Assembly: GCF_001279775.1 (NCBI RefSeq)
Contig: NZ_LGDG01000228.1
Span: forward strand, 1-64,000
Reading direction: 5' to 3'
Source: Streptomyces sp. MMG1533
Lineage (GTDB): Bacteria; Actinomycetota; Actinomycetes; Streptomycetales; Streptomycetaceae
Length of the DNA stretch: 64,000 bases
The notes below the pieces were generated by a model. It was not told the DNA's origin, did not search any database, and saw only the letters and a list, made by a program, of their open reading frames with translations. Both the position numbers and the translations under genes were made by a program. The first letter of the stretch is position 1. Every line of letters begins with the position of its first letter. Positions 43,803 to 51,715 of this stretch are shown here, piece by piece.

Positions 43803-44432
43803 CTAGGACGCCTGCGCCGGTTCCGGCTGGCGTCGCATCACGTATGCCGCGCCCGCGCCCGCCGCGAACAGCGCCAGGACGGACACGCCCGTCGCCAGCC
43901 AGGTCGTGCCCAGCCACTGGGCGCCGAAGTAGCCGAGGGCGACGCTGTAGGCGGCCCAGGAGAGGCCGGCGAGGGCGGACCAGGGGAGGAAGTCGCGGGC
44001 GCGGCGGTGGGCGGCGCCGGCGCCGAGGGAGACGACCGAGCGGCCGGCCGGGGCGAAGCGGGCGAGGACGACCAGGGTGCCGCCGCCTCGGGCGAGGGTC
44101 GCGCCGAGACGTTCCTGCGCGCCGGTAAGTCGGGGGGAGCGGGCGATCGCGCGGTCCAGGCGGGCCCCGCCGCGCCAGGCCAGGCGGTAGGCCACCAGGT
44201 CGCCCAGCACGGACGCGGTCGTGGCGCAGAGGATGAGGGCGAGGATGTCGGGCACCTCGTGCGGCGAGACCTGGCCGGTTGCCGCGCCCGCGGCCGCGGT
44301 GGCGGCCGTGATGACGAGGACGCCGCTGGGCAGGACCGGCAGGAACACGTCCAGGAGGACGGAAGCGGCGATCACCGCGTAGATCCATGGGCCGCCGGTC
44401 AGCAGCCCCACACTCTCCATGCTTTCCAGCAC
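43803..44432 (-). CDS. DedA-family membrane protein
   Basis: This protein of about 209 residues has four to five hydrophobic segments and the DedA core: LPVLPSGVLVITAATAAAGAATG, ASVLGDLVAYRLAWRGGARLDRAI and VLARFAPAGRSVVSLGAGAAHRRARDFLPWSALAGLSWAAYSVALGYF, with the conserved Arg residues. DedA proteins flip lipids such as undecaprenyl phosphate across the membrane (family knowledge). GTG 44432 is chosen because GGGGAG lies six bases upstream; ATG 44468 and others are in frame. Confidence 0.86.
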   Translation of the reverse strand: MLESMESVGLLTGGPWIYAVIAASVLLDVFLPVLPSGVLVITAATAAAGAATGQVSPHEVPDILALILCATTASVLGDLVAYRLAWRGGARLDRAIARSPRLTGAQERLGATLARGGGTLVVLARFAPAGRSVVSLGAGAAHRRARDFLPWSALAGLSWAAYSVALGYFGAQWLGTTWLATGVSVLALFAAGAGAAYVMRRQPEPAQAS

Positions 44433-44577
44433 CGCGAACTCCCCGTGATCCCCCGTCATAACAGCCATACAGCGTACGCCTGGGGTCTGACAGGACATTC
44501 ACCGGGGGCTCGTGTGTTCGGCACGACATGTTCACCCGGCTGCCGCTTCGGACCGACACGGACCCGGGGACATGCGG

Positions 44578-44615
44578 CGGCGCCCGCCCCCGCGTGAGCG
44601 CGGGAACGGGCGCCG
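44578..44615. terminator. Hairpin terminator after the DoxX gene
   Basis: A nine-pair stem (CGGCGCCCG/CGGGCGCCG) and a six-pair inner stem with a TGAG loop, separated by a small internal bulge, lie 22 bases beyond the DoxX stop. Confidence 0.7.
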
Positions 44616-44637
44616 TCGTTCACGGAGCCGCCGAGGG

Positions 44638-45090
44638 TCAGGCCGCCACGGGCGTCTGTTCCGTGGCAGGCTTCCCCGCCGTCGTGGAGCGCCTGGCGAA
44701 GAGCTGGTCAAGGCCGAGGGCGCCGGAACCGGTGAAGACCAGCAGCAGGAAGGCCCAGCAGAACATCGCCGCGCCCTCGCCGTTGTTCTCCATCGGCCAC
44801 AGGCCGCCCGGCTGGTGGACCTTGAAGTACGCGTAGGCCATCGCGCCCGAGGAGATGAACGAGGCGGCCCGCGTGCCCAGGCCGAGCAGTACGAGCGAGC
44901 CGCCGACCAGTTCGATCACGGCCGCGTACCAGTTGGGCCAGGCGCCGGTCTCGACCGTCTGGCCGCTGCCGCCCGCGCCACCGAGGACACCGAAGAGCGA
45001 GGCGGCGCCGTGGCAGGCGAAGAGCAGGCCCACGACGATGCGGAACAGGCCGACAGCGTACGGCTGGGCTCTGTTGAGACGTGCGGTCAT
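44638..45090 (-). CDS. DoxX-family membrane protein
   Basis: This 150-residue protein has four transmembrane helices. The first is VGLFRIVVGLLFACHGAASLFG, and NWYAAVIELVGGSLVLLGLGTRAASFISSGAMAYAYFKVH with WPMENNGEGAAMFCWAFLLLVFTGSGALGLDQLF follow, the DoxX pattern. Family members take part in respiratory or redox functions of the membrane. A clear promoter with a palindrome over the -35 indicates specific regulation. Confidence 0.9.
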   Translation of the reverse strand: MTARLNRAQPYAVGLFRIVVGLLFACHGAASLFGVLGGAGGSGQTVETGAWPNWYAAVIELVGGSLVLLGLGTRAASFISSGAMAYAYFKVHQPGGLWPMENNGEGAAMFCWAFLLLVFTGSGALGLDQLFARRSTTAGKPATEQTPVAA

Positions 45091-45166
45091 GTGGGGGGAC
45101 TCCTTCGGTCGGGCCGGTCCGTGGGGACGAGGACCGGTCTGGGGGACAGAACCGAGTGAGTGACCC

Positions 45167-45198
45167 AGGCTAGGAGGGCCTAATCAATACTTGCAAGT
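45167..45198 (-). promoter_or_regulatory. DoxX promoter with palindromic operator candidate
   Basis: On the minus strand TTGCAA (45191-45196) and TAGCCT (45167-45172) are 18 bases apart. The -35 is the centre of the ten-base palindrome ACTTGCAAGT (45189-45198), which lies in the last codons of the upstream FAD/NAD(P) protein gene. The regulator is not encoded next to it. Confidence 0.55.
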
Positions 45199-47102
45199 TC
45201 AACATTTGGCCACCGATTTACCTCCGCTTGCCCTTCCGTTTCGGCCGCAGCCGCACGTAGAGCCGCTCTGGCCACCGCATCCGCGTCCGAAAGCGTGACC
45301 GAATCCACACCCGGACGGGCCCCCGCCGCGGTCACCCAGTGCACGCCCTCCGTGGGTACCCCGAAGGCCAACCGCCTTGTGTGCGCGTGGCCTTGACGGT
45401 CGATCAGACGGTACGGACGCTGTGTTACGTCCAGCCCGCCGGTTTCGTAACCGTCCACGGTGTGCGGCCGGCACTGGCCGGTCTTCAGCAGCCGGGCGAG
45501 CAGGTCGTCGGCCGTGCGTCGCAGATCCGGTTCCGGTAGCCGTGCCTCTATGAGCGTCGTCACGCGTACGGCGGACCCCGGCACCTCCGGGGAGTGCGCC
45601 ACCCATGCCCCGTCCTTCTCGCGGACCTCCAGCCGCGGCCCGAGCACCTCCACCACGCCCGCCTCCAGCAGCGCGGTCAGTTCCTCGATGCGGCGCCGGG
45701 GCGGGCCGATGGACAGGAAGGCGTTGAGCGGGGTGTACCAGCGGTCCAGGTGGTCCCGGCGGGAGGCGCCCGCGAGTCCGCCGTGGTCGACGATCTGCCG
45801 CAGCTCGTTGCGCAGGTCGCGCAGCACGTCCTGGGCGGCCTTCAGCGGGCCGGAGACATTGCCGAGGGCGGCCTGGGCGGCGTCCTCGTGGAGGTGGGCG
45901 AGCAGCCAGTCCCGCCAGGCGCCGGGGTCGGCGAAGGCCCGCCCCGCGTACGGGCGCGACATCCGGTCCCAGGACCAGTGGTCGGCCGACGCGACCCCGA
46001 ACTCGTCGAGTACGGCGGCCTCCTCGGCGGTGCCGTGCGCCGTGGAGAGGAACCGGTCCCTGAAGGCGCCGGGCCCGAACCGCCCGGCCCCGAACGCCGC
46101 GGCCCCCTCCGGGGAGCCGAACTCGGTGTCCGCGACCAGCGCTTCGTAGTAGACGGTCTCCACCTCCTTCGCCACCAGCGGCCATATCTCCGCGAGGAAG
46201 TCCGGCGCCTCGCCGGAGTCGGCGCGCTTGCGGAAGCGGGCGATCACCTCGTCGGTGAGGACGAGCGGGAGGTGACGGCCGTAGGGGCCCTTCGCGTTGT
46301 CGCCGCGGGCCTGGTAGGGGATGCCGCGCCGCGAACCGGCGTACAGGCGCGGCTCGCGGCCGGAGGGTATGTACCGCAGGCCACGACGACCGTGTACGAA
46401 GCGTCCGCCGCGGCCGGTCGTCAACAGGGCCGTGTGGTCGAAGAAGTTGAGGCCCAGGCCGCGCAACAGCACCGGTTCGCCGGGGGAGACGGAGGACAGG
46501 TCGACTTCGGCCGGGTTGGCGGGCGGTATGTGGCACAGGCCGTGCTGCTCGGCGTAGGCCGCAAGGCGCCGTACGGTCGTGTCCGCGGCCACCGGCAGAT
46601 GGCCCTGCGCGAGGACGACGGCGGACAGGCCGGACAGGGCGCGGCCGTCGTCGAGGGTGAGGGTCTGGAGGCCGTCGGGGGCGTCGTCGAGCCGTACCGC
46701 CCGCGCCGCGTGCGTCTCCACCCGCACTCCGGGCGGCGCCTCGCGCACCGTCCGCGCGAACACCCACTCCAGGTACCGGCCGTACTGGGCCCGGGTCGGG
46801 TACTCGTCGGGCCCGAGAGCGCCGCCCGCCCACTCGTGCAGGCTCGGGCCCGGCCGGATCGGCCCCGAGCAGTCCACGCTGTCGTCGGTGAACAGGGTCA
46901 CCTGCGAGGCCACGGTGTTCATCAGCAGCTCGGGCGACTGCGCGGTCCGCCAGACGCGGCCGGGCCCGGGCGGTGCCGGATCGACTACGTGGACCGTCAG
47001 CCGGGCGCCGGGCGGGAGGAGTTCCGGCGCCGAGGCGCTCAGGCGTTCCAGAACGCTGGTGCCGCGTGGTCCGGCGCCGACCAGGGCGACGGAGACGGGC
47101 AC
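45180..47102 (-). CDS. FAD/NAD(P)-binding protein (NAD_binding_9 type)
   Basis: This protein of about 640 residues starts VPVSVALVGAGPRGTSVLERL, a dinucleotide-binding GxGPRG motif. Further features are HVVDPAPPGPGRVWRTAQSPELLMNTVASQVTLFTD, VVLAQGH (second nucleotide motif), YTPLNAFLSIGPPRRRIEELTALLEAGVVEVLGP and GVHWVTAAGARPG. These are features of the large actinobacterial FAD-NAD(P)-binding family (PF13454-like), whose substrates are mostly unknown. GTG 47102 follows GAGGA; the frame also permits a start at 47231, but that N-terminus does not look conserved. Confidence 0.82.
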   Translation of the reverse strand: MPVSVALVGAGPRGTSVLERLSASAPELLPPGARLTVHVVDPAPPGPGRVWRTAQSPELLMNTVASQVTLFTDDSVDCSGPIRPGPSLHEWAGGALGPDEYPTRAQYGRYLEWVFARTVREAPPGVRVETHAARAVRLDDAPDGLQTLTLDDGRALSGLSAVVLAQGHLPVAADTTVRRLAAYAEQHGLCHIPPANPAEVDLSSVSPGEPVLLRGLGLNFFDHTALLTTGRGGRFVHGRRGLRYIPSGREPRLYAGSRRGIPYQARGDNAKGPYGRHLPLVLTDEVIARFRKRADSGEAPDFLAEIWPLVAKEVETVYYEALVADTEFGSPEGAAAFGAGRFGPGAFRDRFLSTAHGTAEEAAVLDEFGVASADHWSWDRMSRPYAGRAFADPGAWRDWLLAHLHEDAAQAALGNVSGPLKAAQDVLRDLRNELRQIVDHGGLAGASRRDHLDRWYTPLNAFLSIGPPRRRIEELTALLEAGVVEVLGPRLEVREKDGAWVAHSPEVPGSAVRVTTLIEARLPEPDLRRTADDLLARLLKTGQCRPHTVDGYETGGLDVTQRPYRLIDRQGHAHTRRLAFGVPTEGVHWVTAAGARPGVDSVTLSDADAVARAALRAAAAETEGQAEVNRWPNVELASID

Positions 47103-47295
47103 GTGGTCCTCGGTCGGTGCGGGCAAGAGGGGGACTCCCGGGCGTGTGGGGCGCGTGGTGGCGGCCGCTGGAAGCGGACGGTCCGCATCATCATGCCGTC
47201 GGGAACCGAGGGAGCAGAGACCAGGGTGCACGGACTGTGGGATGCATCACGAGCATCACGGGCCACGCGCACAACAAACGGTCGTAAGGGGCTGA

Positions 47296-48933
47296 TTACC
47301 GGGCGAGTTCGGACTCCGTGACGGTCGCCAGCCGCGGACTTCCGCCCCGCACCTCCTGCGCCTGTTCCAGCCGCAGCCGGGCCGAACGGCCGTGCAGGGT
47401 CAGGGTCATGAGCTGGTTGCCGAACCAAGGGCCACCCTTCTTGCGCCAGCTGACCGGCGGGAGCGGGGAGCCGGCGTGCCAGGCGAAGCGGCGGCCGAGG
47501 GCGCGGGCCAGGGCGCTCCAGCCGAAGCGGAAGCCGAGCCTTATCGACAGGGGGATGGAGTTGTGGACGGGGGAGCAGGTCAGCTGGAGGACGCGGGCGT
47601 CGGGGGATTCGGAACGCCACTTCGGCTCGGCCACGTAGGCGTGGTGCACGTCCCCGGACAGGACGAGGACCGTCGCCGGTGCCTGGTGGCCCGAGCCGAC
47701 CTCGGCGATCAGGTCCGCCAGCGCGGCGAAGGACTCCGGGAAGGCCGCCCAGTGCTCCAGGTCGGCCTTGCGTCGCAGGTCCTCGCCGAAGCGGGCCCAG
47801 CGGGCGCCCTTCTCGCCCCGGCACAGCGCCGCGTTCCACGCCTCGGCGTCGTGCACCAGCTGCGGCAGCAGCCAGGGCAGCGAGGTGCCGATGAGGAGGT
47901 GGTCGTACGACCCCGGGGCGTCCAGCGCCTGCGCGCGCAGCCATTCCGCCTCGCTCGGGCTGAGCATCGCGCGGCGCTCCTCGTCGAGGACCCGGGCCGC
48001 CCGGCTGTCCACCATCAGCAGGCGGACGCGGCCGAAGTCGCGGCGGTAGCTCCAGCGGGCCGAGGCGGCGTCCTCGTCGGCCCGGGCGGCGAAGGCACGC
48101 AGCGCGTCGGTGCCGTCGGGGGTGTCGCGCACCGCCGCGTACAGCGGGTCGGCGGCCAGTTCGTCCGGGGACATGTTCCCCAGGTGCTGGTGCACCCAGT
48201 ACGACATCAGGCCGCTCAGCAGCCGCTCCTGCCACCAGCCGGTGGCCCGCATGTCCTCCAGCCAGGCGGCGGAGGTGTTCCAGTCGTCGATGACGTCGTG
48301 GTCGTCGAAGATCATGCAGCTGGGCACCGTGGACAGCAGCCAGCGCACCTCGGGGTCGAGCCAGGACTCGTAGTAGAGGTGGGTGTACTCCTCGTAGTCC
48401 GCGACCTCGTTGCCCGGCGGGTCGCTCAGGTCGCGGCGGGCGGCCAGCCAGCGGCGGGTCGTGTCCGTGGTCTCGTCGGCGTACACCTGGTCGCCCAACA
48501 GCAGGAGCACGTCCGGGCGCTCGCCGTCGGACCCGTTCGCCATCCGGGCCGCGAGGGTGTCCAGGGCGTCCGGGCCGACCGGGTCCTTCTCGCCGGCCGG
48601 GGGTGAGGCCCAGCGGCAGGAGCCGAAGGCGACACGGAGGTCGTCGCCCTCGGTGGAGGTGCGGATGACCGAGGGCGGGAAGGGGCTGTCGGGCAACGGC
48701 CACACGCGCGTGCCGTCGAGAAACACCTCGTACGCCCGTGTCGTGCCCGGGGTGAGGCCGGTCACCGGGACGAGGGCGTAGTGATGGCCCTCGACCTGGA
48801 AGGTGCGGGCCTCGCCCACGGCGCCGTCCGCGCAGCGCACCTCGGCGGTGCACGGGCGGCTCGCCTCGACCCAGACGGTCGCTGACGAGCCGTCGGCATA
48901 CCTCAGCAGTGGCCCAAGGCGCAGTCCCGCCAC
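47296..48933 (-). CDS. PhoD-type alkaline phosphatase / phosphodiesterase
   Basis: This 545-residue protein has an N-terminal fibronectin-like PhoD_N region, then the metallophosphatase core VLLLLGDQVYADE, MIFDDHDVIDDWN, YDHLLIGTSLPWLLP and VLVLSGDVHHAYVAEP. PhoD enzymes hydrolyse phosphodiesters and monoesters using Fe and Ca. Unlike classical PhoD there is no Tat or Sec signal, so it is probably cytoplasmic. The GTG start follows GGAGGAGGG; part of that ribosome site can pair in a nine-base-pair hairpin. Confidence 0.88.
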   Translation of the reverse strand: MAGLRLGPLLRYADGSSATVWVEASRPCTAEVRCADGAVGEARTFQVEGHHYALVPVTGLTPGTTRAYEVFLDGTRVWPLPDSPFPPSVIRTSTEGDDLRVAFGSCRWASPPAGEKDPVGPDALDTLAARMANGSDGERPDVLLLLGDQVYADETTDTTRRWLAARRDLSDPPGNEVADYEEYTHLYYESWLDPEVRWLLSTVPSCMIFDDHDVIDDWNTSAAWLEDMRATGWWQERLLSGLMSYWVHQHLGNMSPDELAADPLYAAVRDTPDGTDALRAFAARADEDAASARWSYRRDFGRVRLLMVDSRAARVLDEERRAMLSPSEAEWLRAQALDAPGSYDHLLIGTSLPWLLPQLVHDAEAWNAALCRGEKGARWARFGEDLRRKADLEHWAAFPESFAALADLIAEVGSGHQAPATVLVLSGDVHHAYVAEPKWRSESPDARVLQLTCSPVHNSIPLSIRLGFRFGWSALARALGRRFAWHAGSPLPPVSWRKKGGPWFGNQLMTLTLHGRSARLRLEQAQEVRGGSPRLATVTESELAR

Positions 48934-48944
48934 GTGATCACCCT

Positions 48945-48979
48945 CCTCCGTCGCCCCGTACGGTACGGAACGACGGAGG
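48945..48979 (-). promoter_or_regulatory. Hairpin that can cover the PhoD-gene ribosome site
   Basis: On the minus strand, CCTCCGTCG (48971-48979) pairs perfectly with CGACGGAGG (48945-48953); the second arm contains the first GGAGG of the ribosome site seven bases before the start codon. A 17-base loop rich in GTAC separates the arms. It may control translation, or serve as terminator for the upstream HNH nuclease gene. Confidence 0.5.
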
Positions 48980-49042
48980 GGAAAGGGGAGGTTCCGCAGA
49001 TCACGGTTTGTCGATCCTTGTGGATCTTTCAGGAGCGCGGGA

Positions 49043-49687
49043 TCAGCAGCTGGAGAGGTAGCTCGTGAGGGCGCTCTTCTCGGCCGAGTCGACCGAGAGG
49101 TCGTAGTAGTACTTCACCTGGACCCAGGCCCGGACGTAGGTGCAGCGGTAGGACGTGACCGACGGCATCCACTCGGCCGGGTCCTGGTCGCTCTTCGACT
49201 GGTTCACGTTGTCCGTGACGGCGATGAGCTGCGGGCGGGTCAGGTCGTTGGCGAAGTTCTGGCGCTGGGTGCTGGTCCAGCTGTCGGCGCCGGAGTCCCA
49301 GGCCTCGGCCAGCGGCACGAGGTGGTCGATGTCGAGGTCCGAGGCGGCGGTCCAGGTGGCGCCGTCGTAGGGGGAGTACCAGGTGCCGCTGGTGGCGGCG
49401 CAGGCGGAGCTGGTGACGACGTTCGAGCCGTCGCGCTTGAGGACCGTCTCGCGGGTGTTGCAGGTGCCGCTGATGGTGATCCAGTGGTTGAACAGGTCCC
49501 GGCTGTAGCCGGTGCGGTCCTCCGTCGCCACGGTGAGCGAGGCGAGGTAGGTGCGGGCGGTGGCGGCGCTGACCGGGGTGGGGAGGGCGGCGGAGGCGGT
49601 CGGGCCGTTGAAAAGCGCGACGGAGGCTATGAGACCGGTGAGCGCCGCGAGTATGCTGACGCGTCGACGCGCGTAGAACTTCGACAT
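49043..49687 (-). CDS. Secreted HNH-type nuclease (GmrSD_C / DUF1524 type)
   Basis: This 214-residue protein has a signal peptide (KFYARRRVSILAALTGLIASVALFNGPTASA). The mature domain contains SDLDIDHLVPLAEAWDSG (Asp-x-Asp-His, the metal-binding HNH core), DLTRPQLIAVTDNVNQSKSDQDPAEWMPS and two Cys pairs that probably form disulfides (GTCNTRE, SSACAAT, YRCTY, SSC). It probably degrades extracellular nucleic acid. ATG 49687 follows GGGAG at spacing five; the open frame extends to 49792. Confidence 0.88.
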   Translation of the reverse strand: MSKFYARRRVSILAALTGLIASVALFNGPTASAALPTPVSAATARTYLASLTVATEDRTGYSRDLFNHWITISGTCNTRETVLKRDGSNVVTSSACAATSGTWYSPYDGATWTAASDLDIDHLVPLAEAWDSGADSWTSTQRQNFANDLTRPQLIAVTDNVNQSKSDQDPAEWMPSVTSYRCTYVRAWVQVKYYYDLSVDSAEKSALTSYLSSC

Positions 49688-50020
49688 GCGAACTCCCATG
49701 GGGTGTGGGGGCGTTGGGGTGCGAGCAGGGGAATGCTCGCGACGCCGCATTGCGGGGGGATGTGCGTTGGGTAAGAAGTTAATGACGTGCACATGACACG
49801 TCTATGCCTGCGGCGGGACTTTCGGCCCCGGCAAGTCGCGGATCGATCGGCAAAGAGAAACGCCGCCCCTCCCTGTCGCCACCACCGAGCACGGTTTCGC
49901 CGCCGCCGCACGCCCTGGCGTCCGGCACATCGCCGAAGGCGCCACCACCTGTTCGGCACCGCCGGAAGCCTTGCGGCCCTCCGGGCGGTCGGGCGGTCGG
50001 GCGGTCACGTACCATGGACG
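49688..50020. other. Divergent promoter region with triple GGGCGGTC repeat
   Basis: No gene is supported here. It carries the promoter of the secreted nuclease near 49770-49800 and that of the manganese transporter leader. Three perfect head-to-tail copies of GGGCGGTC occupy 49983-50006, directly before the -10-like TACCAT at 50010-50015. Confidence 0.6.
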
Positions 50021-50192
50021 GCGCAGAAGGGGAGTAGCTCTTCGCCGGACCGTCGACATACTGCTCAGCTCGTCTGAGCCGGCGCCCGGAGGCGGATCCT
50101 TTGCGGATCGGCCAGCGAGACCTTCGGCAAGCAGTGCACGCCCGTGCCCCACGGCACGGGTGCCGAGTGTGCTGCCGTGCCGAGGTGTCTTG
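50021..50192 (+). ncRNA. yybP-ykoY manganese riboswitch
   Basis: The leader contains the hallmark elements in order: GGGGAGTAGC (50029-50038), the CATACTG segment (50057-50063) and AGCGAGACCTT (50114-50124). These are followed by hairpins, including the nine-base-pair stem GCCCGTGCC/GGCACGGGT near 50140-50161, and a 3' segment (TGCCGAGG, 50178-50185) that can pair with CCTTCGGCA. The yybP-ykoY aptamer senses Mn2+ and switches on exporters. The gene directly downstream is a GDT1-type transporter, a usual partner. Exact ends are estimated. Confidence 0.88.
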
Positions 50193-50242
50193 TTCGAAGG
50201 ACTCAGCGCTCTCGGTGGGGCAGCCCGACCGATTGAGGACCC

Positions 50243-50824
50243 TTGATCAGCTTCACCGTGACGGCGCTCGTCTTCGGCGTCGTCTTCCTTGCCGAACTGC
50301 CGGACAAGACCGCGCTCGCCGGACTCGTCCTCGGCACCCGCTACCGAGCCTCCTACGTCTTCGCGGGCGTCGCCGCCGCCTTCGCGCTGCACGTCGCGCT
50401 CGCCGTCGCGGCCGGCAGCGTGCTGACGCTCCTGCCGCAGCAGATCGTGCACGCGCTGACCGGTGTGCTGTTCCTCGGCGGCGCGGCCGTGCTGCTGATG
50501 AAGAAGGACGAGGACGAAGAGGAGATCCGAAGGCCGGAGAACCAGTCCTTCTGGAAGGTCGCCGGGGCCGGCTTCATGCTCATTCTGGTCGCGGAGTTCG
50601 GCGACCTCACGCAGATCATGACGGCGAACCTCGCGGCCCGTTACGACGATCCGCTCTCCGTCGGCCTCGGCGCGGTGTTCGCGCTGTGGGCGGTGGCCGG
50701 ACTCGGCATCGTCGGCGGCAAGGCCCTGATGAAGCGGGTTCCGCTGCGGCTGATCACCAAGGTCGCGGCGCTGCTGATGCTGGGGCTCGGGGTGTGGTCC
50801 CTGTGGGAGGCCGTGGCCGGCTGA
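50243..50824 (+). CDS. GDT1/TMEM165-family (UPF0016) cation transporter, probable Mn2+ exporter
   Basis: This 193-residue membrane protein with six helices carries the two family signatures FLAELPDKTALAGLVLG (near residue 16) and VAEFGDLTQIMTANLAARY (near residue 115), the internally repeated E-x-G-D-(K/R)-T/S motif in slightly varied form. Members export Mn2+ or exchange Ca2+/Mn2+ for H+. The yybP-ykoY riboswitch upstream supports Mn2+. A TTG start with GAGGA three to four bases upstream is unusual and may limit expression. Confidence 0.9.
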   Translation: MISFTVTALVFGVVFLAELPDKTALAGLVLGTRYRASYVFAGVAAAFALHVALAVAAGSVLTLLPQQIVHALTGVLFLGGAAVLLMKKDEDEEEIRRPENQSFWKVAGAGFMLILVAEFGDLTQIMTANLAARYDDPLSVGLGAVFALWAVAGLGIVGGKALMKRVPLRLITKVAALLMLGLGVWSLWEAVAG

Positions 50825-51008
50825 CCCGCGCCGTACGAGCTGAACTGTGAGTGAACTGTTTCGTCAGACGGTGGCGGGAAGCCGGTTCTGTTTTGTACCG
50901 TGGAGGAACAAAGTGGCTCCCGCCCGTTTTCCCTGACCGGCGGGCGGGGCCGCCTTGTTTCCCCGGGGCTCACCCACACGCCCCCTGCCCCGCGTCTTGG
51001 AGCTGCCG

Positions 51009-51668
51009 ATGACGGCCACCGCCGTGCTCACCGCCCGCGCCCTTCTGCTGGACATGGACGGCACCCTGGTCAATTCCGACGCCGTCGTCGAACGGATCTG
51101 GCGGCGCTGGGCCGACCGGCAGGGCCTGGACGGGGGCGAGGTCATGAAGGTCGTCCACGGCCGCCAGGGGTACGCCTCGATGGCGCTGCTGCTGCCCGGC
51201 CGCCCCATGGAGCAGAACCACGCGGACAACGCGCGGATGCTCGCCGAGGAGACCGCCGACATGGACGGCGTGGTCGCGATCCCGGGCGCCTGCGAGTTCC
51301 TCGCGTCGCTGCACGGTCTGCCGCACGCCCTGGTCACCTCCGCCGACGTCCCGCTGTCCACCGCGCGCATGGCCGCCGCGGGCCTCGGCCTGCCCGACGT
51401 CCGCATCACCGCCGAGTCCGTCGGCGCGAGCAAGCCCGACCCCGAGGGGTTCCTCAAGGGCGCCGCCGAACTGGGCGTCGCCCCGGCCGACTGCATCGTC
51501 TTCGAGGACTCCGGCGCCGGGATCCAGGCAGGCCTCGCGGCCGGGATGCGGGTCGTCGGCGTGGGGCCGCGGGCCGGCCTGCACGGGCCCCACGCGCTGG
51601 TGCGGGACCTGACCCAGGTGCGGGTGGAGGCCGTGGGGGACGGGACGATCAGGCTGTACGTCGGCTGA
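51009..51668 (+). CDS. HAD-family sugar-phosphatase-like hydrolase
   Basis: This 219-residue HAD hydrolase has motif I LLLDMDGTLVNSD (nucleophile Asp and acid/base Asp), motif II VTSAD, motif III SKPDPEGFLKGAAELG and motif IV CIVFEDSGAGIQAG. The small helical cap is characteristic of subfamily I (beta-phosphoglucomutase/DOG-type), and family members dephosphorylate sugar phosphates. ATG 51009 is supported by GGAG at spacing six. It lies about 185 bases after the transporter gene in the same direction. Confidence 0.9.
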   Translation: MTATAVLTARALLLDMDGTLVNSDAVVERIWRRWADRQGLDGGEVMKVVHGRQGYASMALLLPGRPMEQNHADNARMLAEETADMDGVVAIPGACEFLASLHGLPHALVTSADVPLSTARMAAAGLGLPDVRITAESVGASKPDPEGFLKGAAELGVAPADCIVFEDSGAGIQAGLAAGMRVVGVGPRAGLHGPHALVRDLTQVRVEAVGDGTIRLYVG

Positions 51669-51715
51669 GACCCGTTCGGCATCCCGGGCTGCCCGGGCAG
51701 GGCGCCCGGGGCCGG

